A DNA stretch of 64,000 nucleotides, taken from contig VWYX01000776.1 in NCBI GenBank assembly GCA_013396525.1, forward strand, positions 240,213-304,212, written 5' to 3'. Both the position numbers and the translations under genes were made by a program. Shown here piece by piece: positions 23,501-35,500 of the stretch (positions are counted from its first letter, which is position 1; every line of letters begins with the position of its first letter). The notes beneath the pieces are model-generated. The model saw only the letters and a program-made list of their open reading frames with translations. It searched no databases and was not told the origin of the DNA. Origin of the DNA: Chaetorhynchus papuensis. Lineage: Eukaryota; Chordata; Aves; Passeriformes; Rhipiduridae.

Positions 23501-26500
23501 GAAAAAAAAGAAGAAAAAAAAGGAAAGGATGAAATGATTCTCTCCTGGCCTGGGAATTGCTCCTGCGCTCACTGGCAAGACAACTCCAATCAGTGTAATT
23601 TTAAAGAGCATCTCTGATCCACAGCATCCCTCAGCGGTCCCCAGGGACACTGCAGGGGTGACGAGACTGGGAAGTTTTGACAGGCCAGGGGGGGAGAAAG
23701 GGGAGGAGAGATGTGAACATTCTCCCTCTCTGCTTTATGATGTGCTCTGCTGCTTGGTAGCCGAGGGTGCTGGAAGCTTCCACACCCCAGAACCCTCCTG
23801 TGAACCGTGGGACAATCTGTGACTGTGGTCAAAGCACTGGTGCGGGGGACAGGAGTTTGGAATTCACTCCCTGCTCTGGGACTGGCTCTGTGGGTGACCA
23901 AGTGCTGTCACAACGGGGTGATTCAATCTCCCTGCCCCACAGCTCCATGTCAGCAGGCTGGAAATGAATCTGCCTCTTTTCCACCCCTGCTCTGGCTTAT
24001 CTACAGAAGCCATGAGCTGCTGGCATGGGGATGAGTCCTGCTCATGTGCAGAGCGCTGCTGGGGTCCCGCTTGCCCTCCGGGGTTCCATCACAACTGTGA
24101 TTACTCACACGGGAGCTTTAAACCAGGGGAAGGAGCATCTGTTTCCAAGCAAAGAGTGCAGCTTATTCATTCCCAGCATCTACTGGGGAGGAATCCATCT
24201 CTGAACTGCAGCTGGGGCTGAAACCACACAGTCTTGGAGCCTGCCTGCAGGAGCAGTGATGTGCAGGCAGCTTGTTGGGTCTTGTAGGAGTTCTTCAAAG
24301 AAGCAGGACTTGCCATGCCCATAATTTAAGGTTTGAGCCTTCCTCACAGGCAGGTTGGTCCCTGGGTAGTCCCAGAGCAGCAGTGGGACATGTCCTGACC
24401 AGCTGCAGGCACAAATTCAGCTTCCTATCTATCGGTATTTTCACATGCGCAATGAATAAAAACTGTAATCAAAAACTATTAAATCAAGTTTTTTATCCTC
24501 CCCTCCCTCAGGAGCGACAAATAGCTTTAACACCATCCTCATGGCTCCCTCTGCTTTACATGTTGTAAATAATGAGTTTCTCAGCACAAAGATCTCCTGT
24601 GGTGAATGTTTTTCTCCCAGATCCCACCAACTCTCGGACCGACTCAGCTCCACCCACAGTCAGAATATCCAAAACCCTCCTTACAATGTTTTTTTTTTCT
24701 GTGGTGTCTCAAAACACATTTCTGCAGGCTCCTGGGCTCTGCAGCAGTGTTTGGAAATGAGCTGCTGATGCAATTACAACTGGTTGGGGCTCAGATCTTC
24801 TCCTTTTTGTGCACAAGATGGAAGCAGGCAGAATGAAGACCACCCAGCGGATGTGTCCATCTTGTCTCTTCATTTACTTGTTCTTTCCTTCATTCTTACT
24901 CCACTGACTCATGCCAGCCTCATTTTAGATACATCCAACACTGAAGGTGGTGACCCTGAAGAATGGAAGAGGTGGAGTCTGAAGCCATGGAGTTCACCCA
25001 CAAAAGATCTGCCCATGAAAAGTTAAGAAATAAAATTCTTCAGTAGAGGGTAGCAACAGCAGTTTTCTTGCAAAGAGCTGCCACAAGGCAAGGCAAGGCA
25101 AGGATGTGAGTGGACTCCCCCACGGATTTTAGTGAGCTAATCCTCAGAATGGATGAATGCCCAGTTTTCAGACGGGCAGAGCAAATTCTGGAGGTGAAGT
25201 GACTTTGTGAGGGACCCAAGCAGCTGCAGAGCTGGGAGTGCAGCTCCAGGCCTCCTGGCTCACAGACCATGCTCCCATATTTCCTCTTTCCACTCCCTTT
25301 TCTGTGTCCTTGCCGAGGAGGAAGTTTTACCAATGGAGTTTTTCTCTCCTGGCAGAGCCCCACGAAATCTGTGATGAGGAGAGTCTTGGCCCCGTGGTTT
25401 GGAAAGAGACGCCAGCCGGGGATGCTGCAGCCGTCCGGTGTCCCCGCAACGCCACTGGTAAGGGTGACTGCGTGGTGGGAGGGTGGCCCCTCCTCGGGGG
25501 ATCCTTCATCCTTTGCATCCTAGGTGAGGAGAACCTCGCTGTGGGAGGACAGGACAAGCACGTGGACTTCCCTCCCCTTGCCCAGGGCTAGATTAACTCT
25601 GTCGGGGTTTTGTTTTCACTGTTAAGCAAAAGCATCTTACTTGTTACTGGACAATCTGTGGTGGTTTCCATCCACCCGCTGCCTGGTCCTGGGACAAGTT
25701 TGAAATTAAGGAATACCAGGATATGTTCCCTCCATTATCTACACGTAACTTTGCAAAGCAGGTGGGGCTTTGTTAGAATCCTCTAGACTTGGGTGTTGTC
25801 TTTCTCTCCAGTGCCCCATAAAAGCAGCTGCTGTATGAGAGCAGGAAATCTGAATTCCGTTGTCCACTTACACTTAGAAACCTCGGCACCTCTCCAAACA
25901 TTTCTTTGGGTGCTCAAGCTGATGGTTTGATCATGGCGGTGTGAAGTGGAAGGATCTGGGCATCCAGGTGTTCCCTGTTGTGGCCATGTGTTCCCGAAGG
26001 AGTGGAAGGCAGCGTAGAGAAGGCTCCAGGAGATCAGGCTGGTGGTGGGATTTGTCCTCAGCTGGATGTTCCTCACCGCCAGGCAGGAACAGAAATAGGG
26101 GCAGCAGCATCAATAATTAATGTAAAGGTTTTATTTCGTTTGAGGGAGAGGGTTGGATACAGACAGATCTCTTTGACTCAGCCTGGGACAGTCAGTGTCA
26201 TCCCCAATGCTGTCCTAGGAGGGCTGTATCCATGGAAAGGTCACTGAATCATTTGGCAGTGGCAGTGGGATTTCAAACCCAGCAAACCTGATCCTCAGAG
26301 ACTCCAAATGGCATCATGGTGGCTGGACAGGGTGATCCCTCTCCCTTTCCTCCTCTCTGAGATGTCTGCTCCTCCGCATCACAAGGCATATGATTATCAC
26401 TGCAAACCCCTCTGTGGATTGGAGCTGAGGGAAAGCCTGGGGGAGGACTGGAAGCAGCTTTCAGAGAGTTTCAGCTGATGCAAAACTGGTGCTGTTGGGT

Positions 26501-29500
26501 GTTTATTCCCCTCCAGGCTGCGTGGGCAGCACAAGCCCTGCTTTAGTTGCAAATACCAGACCAAACCACCTGGGGAGGCTCGTGGGGCTTCCCGAGCCAG
26601 GAAAAATGCTGCCATCCAGGGCAGGAGGAGAAACCTTCCCTTCACCCTGACTAGCCATGTCCAATTTGCTCATTTTTGTTTTCCTGCCCAGTTCCTTCTG
26701 CTGCCCTGCCATAATAAAAGGCAGGAGAGGGAAATAAAGATAATCCTCCCTACAGGCTTGCAGGTGTTGCTCAGGCATCTGCAGGTGCTTCTGATGCCCT
26801 TTGTGCTGGTAGCTGAGTCTGAATTGACCAGTTCTGGGTGATCTCTACAGAATCATGGAGGTTGGAAAAGGTCCAACCATTAACCCAGCACTTTCAGGCC
26901 CACCACGAAACCGTGTCCTCAAGTGCCACATCTACACGTGTTTTGAATGCCTCTGTGGATGATGATTCCACCACTTCTCTGGGCAGCTTGTTCCGATGTT
27001 TGACCATCCTTTCAGTGAAGAAATTTTCCCTGATATCCATTCCAGACCTTCCCTGGCACAACTTGAAGCCGTGTCCTCTTGTCCCATGACTTCCTACCCA
27101 TGACAAAAGACCCCACGAATTCTCGGCCTTTCATCCTGTCCTCACTCCCATATTTTTTTTGTTCATCTTCCAGGGCTGATCCTTCGAAGATGCATCTTAG
27201 ATGAAGAAGGCATCGCTTACTGGGAGCCTCCAACGTACATCAAGTGTGTTTCTATTGATTACAGGAACATACAGATGATGGTAAGGCAGCCCCACTCCTT
27301 CAGCTCAGCAGGTTCGGGATCCTCCCCAATGATTGTGACATGGCTGTAGTTACAAAAAAAGAAGGAAAAAAGGAGCTTTCAGCTGTGTCTTGATTTTCTC
27401 TTACTGTTTTTTCTGCTTACCTTTTGATGCACAGGCACTTCACGGACAAGGGATGGTCCCTTTCAGGATATTTTAATATCCAGCTTGGCAGAATCTGGGT
27501 TCTTCCAGGCCTTTCATATCACATTATCATTAAGTATCGCTGTGACTGTATCGCTTTTAAATAAGCATCTTATTTTTTGTTATTCTTAAATTCACTGTTG
27601 TGAGGAATTTCTCCTGGTCTCCTGCAGCCTTTAGGAGAACTGACTTCTCCTGTTCAGGGTAAGGTACAGTCTGTCCTAAAATAATTCCAAATTGGTTGCA
27701 AGAAAACAAGGTTTTGGGGCAAAAATATTCTGTTGGCTTATGAACAGAAGAAACTTCGTAGTAGGACAATTTCTTCTTCATTGGCAAGCTTCAGTTCTCT
27801 GTCATTTTAGAACCACTTTGGATATAATTTAGAATCTATCACTCTTTTCTATCATTTTAAAAATATCAGGGGCTCTCAGGCCAGCAAAGACTGTCAGACT
27901 CATCTAATCTGCACTCTGAATTGTGAGGAAGGTCAAAAACTTTCCCCCAGCAATTCCTTCACTGAGCTCATTAACGTGACTTTGACTGTCCCTAAAAGTG
28001 TTTCTTGTGTTTCTTTTCTGTTTCTCAGACCAGGGAACACCTTTCCAAAGCTCAGCGTGGGCTGATGGGAGATGGGCTGTCAGACGTGCTCCAGAACCTT
28101 GTGGAAATCTCCCAGGATGGCACCAGCTACAGTGGGGACCTGCTGTCCACCATGGACGTACTCAGGAACATGACAGAGATCTTCCGTAGGGCTTATCACA
28201 GCCCGACTTCTGGGGATGTGCAGGTGAGCCCAGGTGCATTTTCTGGAACCCAAGGCTGGGTTGGAGGGATGTGTCCAGGCTCAAGGCTCCAGGTTTGATC
28301 ACTGATACTGACCGGCGCTGACACAGTGCTGATAAAAACCAGATTATTGTTTTTCCCACCGTAAGTGTCTTTCTGAATTAACAAACTCTCCTTTCGAGGT
28401 GGTTCTTCCTCAGTTTATAATCTTAAGAACTTGAAAGCCAAGGTCACTCTGAGCTATTTCAACCTGATAGCTCTTCACTGCAGAGTCTAATTGATATGAG
28501 AACATTATTTGGCAGGGATTTCAGGCTAATGACTCGAGGTGAAATGATCCTGTGGCGTTGGGTACCTGGATGTTGATGTAGGGGAATATCCCCATGGTTT
28601 CTCATCCCAGGGTTTTATTTCCAGCAGCTGCAGAGCGGCTACAGGATACACCCTTGGGATGGTATGACTTGAAACATTAAACTGATCCTGCAGGATCTGC
28701 AGAGAGTGGTAAAACTGGAGAAAAAAATCAATAGGCTTAAATTTCCTGTCTCCTTGCTTCTCATCGTGTGCTTCAAATGTCCTACCATGGACAGCACCCT
28801 CTTGATCCATCTCTGCCTCTCTTGCCTGGTCGCAGGCTAAAGGGCATCCTGAGGTTTCCATATGTTGGAAACAACAGAAATAATAGAAAAAAATATAGGA
28901 AAGGATTTATGCAATGCAAAATCATCTGCTCTTAACCAGTTTCTGACAAATATTTACCTTATCTGTCCTTCAGGTCATCAGTAATGGGTACAAGACATAT
29001 TCCCAATCCAATGCCTCAGGAGATACAGTAGTCAAAGTGTACTTGGGAAAAGGGCTGATTAAAATTAACAAGCCCATTAACATCCTTGGGCACCTGTGAA
29101 ATGCTGTGGGACCTTTTGGGAATGGGATCACGAGAACCCTTTTGGAGCACCTCTGGATCTCACATGTCCCTCCCACACCACTGTGACCTTCCCAGCCTGG
29201 GCAATGTTTGCATAACCACCTCTTTTGTCCCCTCTTGTCTCCCTTCTCCAGAACTTCGTCCAGATCATCAGCAACATTTTGTCAGAGGAAAACCGGGAAA
29301 AATGGGAGGAAGCTCAGCTGGTATGAACCTTCAGCACCTTCCCTGGAAATAAAGAGGTTTTCAGCATAGAGTTAAGCCATGAGGAGGGGAATTTCCAAGG
29401 GTCTGCATGACCTCCTAAGATGAGCTTAGTTCCAGGCTGAGTCACATTAAAGGAGTAACTCGGGAAGCCACAGGATCTCAGCTCTGAGCCAGACTCTCTG

Positions 29501-32500
29501 CATGAAGAACTGTGAAACGCTGGTGGTGTAGACCAAATTTGGGATGGCTCTCAGGGGTCAGGCTTGGTTTGGAGTTGGTAATCCTGATGTCTTGCTGTAA
29601 TTCCACTCTTTCCTCTTGCCAAGATAAAGAAGTGGGATTACGTGGCTTTGAGTTCCTGGCTGAAGAGGAAATCTCTGAAAAGAGATTTTCAGAGCTGGAG
29701 TCTGCTCAGCTGAGCTTCTGGGTTCAGTTACGTTTAGCTTTATTTCTCTCCTGCCAAGGTTAGGGATCCTGCTCAGTCCTGAAGTATTCAAGGCCAGGTT
29801 GGATGGGGCTTTGAGCAAGATGTGGAAAGAGTCCTTGTCCATGGCAGGAGTTTGGAACTAGATGAACTTTATAGTCCCTTCCAACCCAGGCCATTCTAAG
29901 AGTCTATGAACAATTCCAAAGCTGAACTCTCCTGTATTAGGGGATGATGTTGTTGGTTTTTCTTTCTCTGTCTTTTTTGGCCCTTGTCTCTTGTGCCCCA
30001 TTTGAACTCTGTGTTGTGGACTTGTGCCAGACCTGTTCCTGTGTCCCTTTACCATTCCTTTGATGAGCTGTTGCAAAATTCCTCCAAGAGATCTGGAAAC
30101 AGCAAATAATAGAGAAAAGAGAATCACCCAACACACAAAGCAACCCCAGAGTCCACTTATCTTCACACCAACCAGGGAAGTCCTCTGGGAAAAACAACAA
30201 GTGCTGGCACAATTGTTGAAAGTCCAGAATGTGAGACAGGGACTCGAAAACATTTCCTTCATGCAGCAGAAACTCTGTCAGGAGCTGAGCAGCCTTCTCC
30301 TCTCTTCTCCCTCATATTTTGTGCTTTCCTATTAAATTTGGAAGAGCGTGACACAGTCTGTCTCTGGGTGTGATAGAGAGTCTGGACATGGTCCTGGGCA
30401 TGCTTGAGCAAGTGAGTCGGGCCAGGTGGCCTCCGAGGTCCCTTCTAAACTAAACTATACCACGATTCTGTGACTCTGTGCCCAAATACTTGGTCTCAAG
30501 CCTCCAGGTGCATGTACGTATTTCAGCACCCAGCAGAGGAGACTGTCATGTTGTCATGACAACAGGGAAACCCTGTTGATCCCCTTAAAAGCAGCTCGCT
30601 CTGTGTGGCACTTGGTTCCCAGTGGCTTTCCCTGTGCAGTCTGTCCTCTGCACCTCCAGGCAGGCACAGCCCAGCATCACCGTGACCTACACGAGGATGG
30701 GGAACATCACGGGGAGAATGTTTTCCTGGCATGTATTTTGGTGGGAATTGAGAGGGCAGCCCAGCACCACGGCTTTAGGACACGGAAATCTTCACGACCA
30801 GGATTGCCAACAGAGGTGTCAGCAGTCTCTGTGCCCTCAAAGTTGCTGGACCAAAATCACACCTTACATTTTGTGAGATCAACCAGTTCTTTTAAAACAA
30901 AGCCCTTGGCTCCCAATTTGCTCATTAAAAATAAACCCAACGTCATTGCAGTCTCACATTCCAATGCCCTGTGGCCCCCCCCCCCCCCCAGGCAGAGAGA
31001 TGTTGTTTAAGGAAAATAAAAACAACCCATAAAGGTATTCAGAGAAGGGCTACAATGATTTTTGAAGAGCCTTTGTTGACCCTTATACGATAAAACCTAA
31101 AATACAACATCCAGCGTATTTGGGTTGACCTTGTGATTTCAATTTGTGATAGAATATAAAAGCGTGCAGCTAAAAATAGCAACCTCACTCAGTTCTCCTC
31201 CTTCTGTGCACACCTGCTGTACTGGCAGGACTTTTTCATCTCATCCTGAGACAGTTTTAGTCTTACCAAGATTCCTTGGATAGACAGAGAGAGAGAGACA
31301 CGCATGGCCACCCCTGTGCTCCTTGCCCACACTCTTCTGCCTCCTTCCCATCCTGCCTGTCCCCAGCTGTCCCCCCAGCTCTGCTCAGCCACCTCAGAAT
31401 GTCTGGATCATGGTGAGGAACTGAAAATGCTGTGAAAGTGGTGGAAAAGGAAAAGAAGAGGGGCTGAGCTGCTTTTCTTCAGCCTCTCGTGGCATTTGCT
31501 AAGCCCCTGTGGGCAAATGTGCCTGGAGGAGAAGACAGGTAGTCAGCACAGCTCGTTTCAGGTGGATTAGATTTTATGGAATCTGTCACTGGAAAACTGG
31601 TTATTGTTTAACAGCCCTGTCTCAACTTGGCAAAGCACAGGTAAAGAAGAGTCACTGCCAATGTCTTTATCAATGGGGAAAAAATAGGAAAGAAATAAGA
31701 GGCAGAGAAACTCCAGGACAGCACGGGACCAAGAACTTGATTATTTGGAGAGTGAGATCCTGAAAACAAAACAGGAAAGGAGAAAAATCAGGCTGCCTGG
31801 GATTCAAATTTTTCTTTGCTGTGATTGCTTTCAACAGAGGGAGGTGGAATGAGATGATCTTTAAGGTCCCTTCCAACCCAAACCATTCTGTATTTCTAGG
31901 ATTTTATGAAAGGAGATGGGTAGGTTATTCTCTTCTCCAAAGAGTCTCAAATATTACCCTTTGCTTTAAAATCTTGCCCTCCACCCTAAGTTTCACCAAT
32001 CTGAGTGTCACATTATCATTTTTTTTGCCCCTTTCTTTTTCTTTTTCTTGGCTGCCTCTTAGGATTTCTCAGTCCTCCTTCTCCACAGCTCCGTAACACT
32101 CCATTATACCCAGCATATGCTTCCAGTTCACATGTCAGGGCAGAAACCTTTGCCCGCAGAGAAGCTCCTGCTGTTCTCTTTAGGATCTGGTCTACTCAAA
32201 ATTCTGCCTCTCTTTGCAGATAGGGCCAAATGCCAAGGAACTGTTCAGGCTCGTGGAGGATTTCATTGATGTCATTGGCTTTCGCATGAAGGATTTCCGG
32301 GATTCCTACCAAGTCACGGACAACCTGGGTGAGTTCATTTGCACTCCCCACGTCGGGGAGAGACCCCCAAAAGCTGTTAATTACAGTGCAATATGGATAA
32401 CCTGGACTGCGGGGAGGGATGGGAAGAGGGGAGGCAGCAGGTGGTGAGATATTAAAAGGGCCAAGGGAAGACATGGGCAGACAAAAATGTGGGATGGCTT

Positions 32501-35500
32501 TTCTCCAAAGAAGCTGGGATTTCATGAGGAAGGAGAGATATCCACAGAGAGATCTGAGAGATATCTACAGAACGGAGAGCAGATGACGAAGCGGGCAGAA
32601 TTAGATAATTTCTTTTATTTTTCGAACACGAGAACAGCCCAGCAGCCAATGGAGGCAGCGAGCAAACAGCAGGCACTGTTTGATTGATGCTGTGTGCACA
32701 AGCGCAGCGTGGAACTTGTTGCCAGAGGAGGTTGCAGAAGCCAAAAAGTACAGATGGGTTCCTGATGGGATTTAGGAACGTGCACGAAAGAGAGGTCCAT
32801 CGGTGGCTGTTAAAGTTGATGATCTGGATGCAGCCAGGAGCTGAGGAAGTCCTGCTGATTGCTGGGAGGACAAACCAAGAGATGTCTTGTTCATTCTCAC
32901 ACTTCTTATCAGCTGCTGCTGGCCACTCCTGGAGATAAGGTGCTGGAGCAGACTGACCCCTCCTCTGCCAGGTTTAGTGCAGGCAGGACCCTTCCAGCAA
33001 AGCACGAGCCCTGGCTTTATCTTCTTTCATGGGTAGACATTTCCTCAAGAGAGCACTGCTCCTGTGGCTCCCAAGATCCAAGATCTGACTTCCCACGAAT
33101 GCTTCCCATGTTTTCTTTATCACACGTGGAATTAACTGAAGCTGGTTTCACTTACTGGTTTTATTTCTTGCTTCTCCCCAGTCCTCGGCATTCACAAACT
33201 GCCTGCAAACGCAGCAACCGACATCACCTTCCCCATGAAAGGCTGGAGGGGAATGGTGGACTGGGCCAAGAACTCGGAGGACAAGGTCACTGTCTCCAAG
33301 AGTATCCTGTCTTCAGGGCTCTCAGGTAGGCAAAACAGCCAACACAAATTTTCTCCTTCATTTCCTAAGAGTGGTTCCTTCCATTTGCCTGGTCCTCCAA
33401 ACCCCTTCCAGCCCAGCTGGATTTGCTCACAAATGTTTGGACACCAAAAGCATCAATGAGTGCAAATAAGGTTTTCAAGTATGGCCTGACCAGGAATTCA
33501 ACTTAAATTCCTCACAAAAGTTCAGGGGCAGGTTTACTGCCTGGGTGTGGATATTTATCTTTCCCTACAGAAGCAGGAAAAATTGGCAAACAATGGTTTA
33601 GGTGCCCCCCAAGCCTGGATCGAGACCTGATAGAGCCATCTGAGGGTGAGTAGCTGGGAGTCAACAGGTCAGGCTGAGCAGCTGGTGGCTCTGATTCTGC
33701 TGCTTGGACAAGCTTTGATAGATCTGGGAGTTTATGGCCCTTGTGTGAAATCTTCTGCCCCCAGAGATGAAATTCAGAGGCATTTATCACTGAGGCTCCA
33801 TATCATGGCGTGGATATGAGCCCCAGCTCATATGGAGGTGGTGCCTCAACCAAGGTGGCCTCACTGTCCCCAGGTCTGGAAGAAAACCTGGAGGTTTTTG
33901 GGATGATCTGATGGATGAGAGTCCCAGGAACCAACACACTCAAGGTGCCCATCTTTTGGCAGAGGCAACATTTGGCAGGACTGAGCCCAGAGTTCTTGAA
34001 AGCAGGACCCTAAATGGGGCTGACTGCTGGGAAATGACGGGATTTACTTTTGGCACTCATGGCTTTGAGAGCTACTGGCTCCCCCCTTCCTTGGGACAGA
34101 GGCTGGAGACTGAGTTGTTGCTAAAAAAGACCTTTGGCCTCTCGTTGTCACACCAGGACCTTTTGTCCTGGGCTTTCCTGCTGGGGATGGTATCAGCCAT
34201 CATTTCAGCTTGGGAAATCTGAGGCCAAGAACAGTTAAGTGACACCCCCAAGGGTAAACAGTGAGTCACTGACAGAGCAAGGGCCACGTCAAGCACTCCT
34301 TGTGTTTTGTTGTGCCTTGCAGACAGTGTGAGCTCCCTGGGAGAAGCTGGAGCACATTGGGAGCGTTTTCCCAGTTTGTTTGTGGATGCTGTAGTGCCTT
34401 TACCTTTGGAAAATTTTAATCGTTTGTTGGGCAAATTGCTGGACCAGACCGAGACAGAGCTGATCCTGCTCTGAGGCTGAGGGCTGTCCCAAAAGCATCC
34501 AGTTCCCCATGGAGCTGTTTTCCAGACTTCTGTCAGAAGCATCCTTGCACGGAGTTGCTCCAGAGACCCCAGGCTGTAGTGACTGAGAAAACAAAAGGTG
34601 ACATCCACCCTGAGGAAACAACTTCCCACCAGTGCTCACCTCTTCGTGCTTTCCTGAGTACCACCCAGGGCTCTTCTGCCTCTTGTTTTATTCAATATCT
34701 TGTGCTGGTGGTGCAGTTTTTGAGGGTTTACTCAGTGATTCCAGAAGAAATCCACCCCTATCAGTTTTGATCCTCACTTTTCTCTGGCTGCAGGGAACAG
34801 GAATAGCTATCCTGAGCAAAGTGATGAAGACAGGCAGCTCCATGAGACCAAATCCAAACCCCCTCACTGCTGGGAGCTGACTTTGAAGAGTTGATTTCGA
34901 TGGGCCAACACTGCTTCATGCAGCTGGGTGACACAACTGCTCTGCAAGCCTGTCTGTCAGTCTCTCCCAGTTACGTGCTCACCAGATATCCCAATTTGTT
35001 GGTAAGAAAGACAGACCTGCAGAGCTGTGCCTGTCCTGCAGTGATGGAGCAGACACACTGTCAGCTCAACCTCAGCATGAGATATCAGAAAAGCCCCACC
35101 TGGTGCTTTCCCAGGCTTCTTCAGCGTTGCTTTTCACCCAGCCACTTGCTTCTTCTCCCCCTGAAAATCCAGCCCCAGGGCTGCCTCTGTTGTGGTTTAT
35201 CAGGGAAAGGCTTTTTGCAGCTGGGCACCGCGAGGCAGCAGAGCAGGAGGAGGAGGAGGAAAAGTAAGAGGAAAAGGAGAAGGAGGCCGAGTGATGTGCC
35301 CAGAGGTCACACAGATGATTCAGAGGCTCATCTGGATCTGCTGCAGCCCCCAGAGGCAGCACATGAGTTTTGGGGTCAGAGCAGGCGCAGTGGGACCGCT
35401 CCCCTTCCCGCTGCCCTTGTCGGCCCGAGCGCGGCTCTTCTCTCTGATGGCCTGATAGCTGTGGATGGCCCCAAAGGCCTCGAGGTGGCTGCAAGAGACC

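Larger units (their letters stand above)
29321..32219 (+). other. ADGRB1 intron within GAIN
   Basis: A 2.9-kb intron with three CR1 fragments, a 15-base poly-C run and a 16-bp perfect palindrome, listed separately. Confidence 0.88.
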
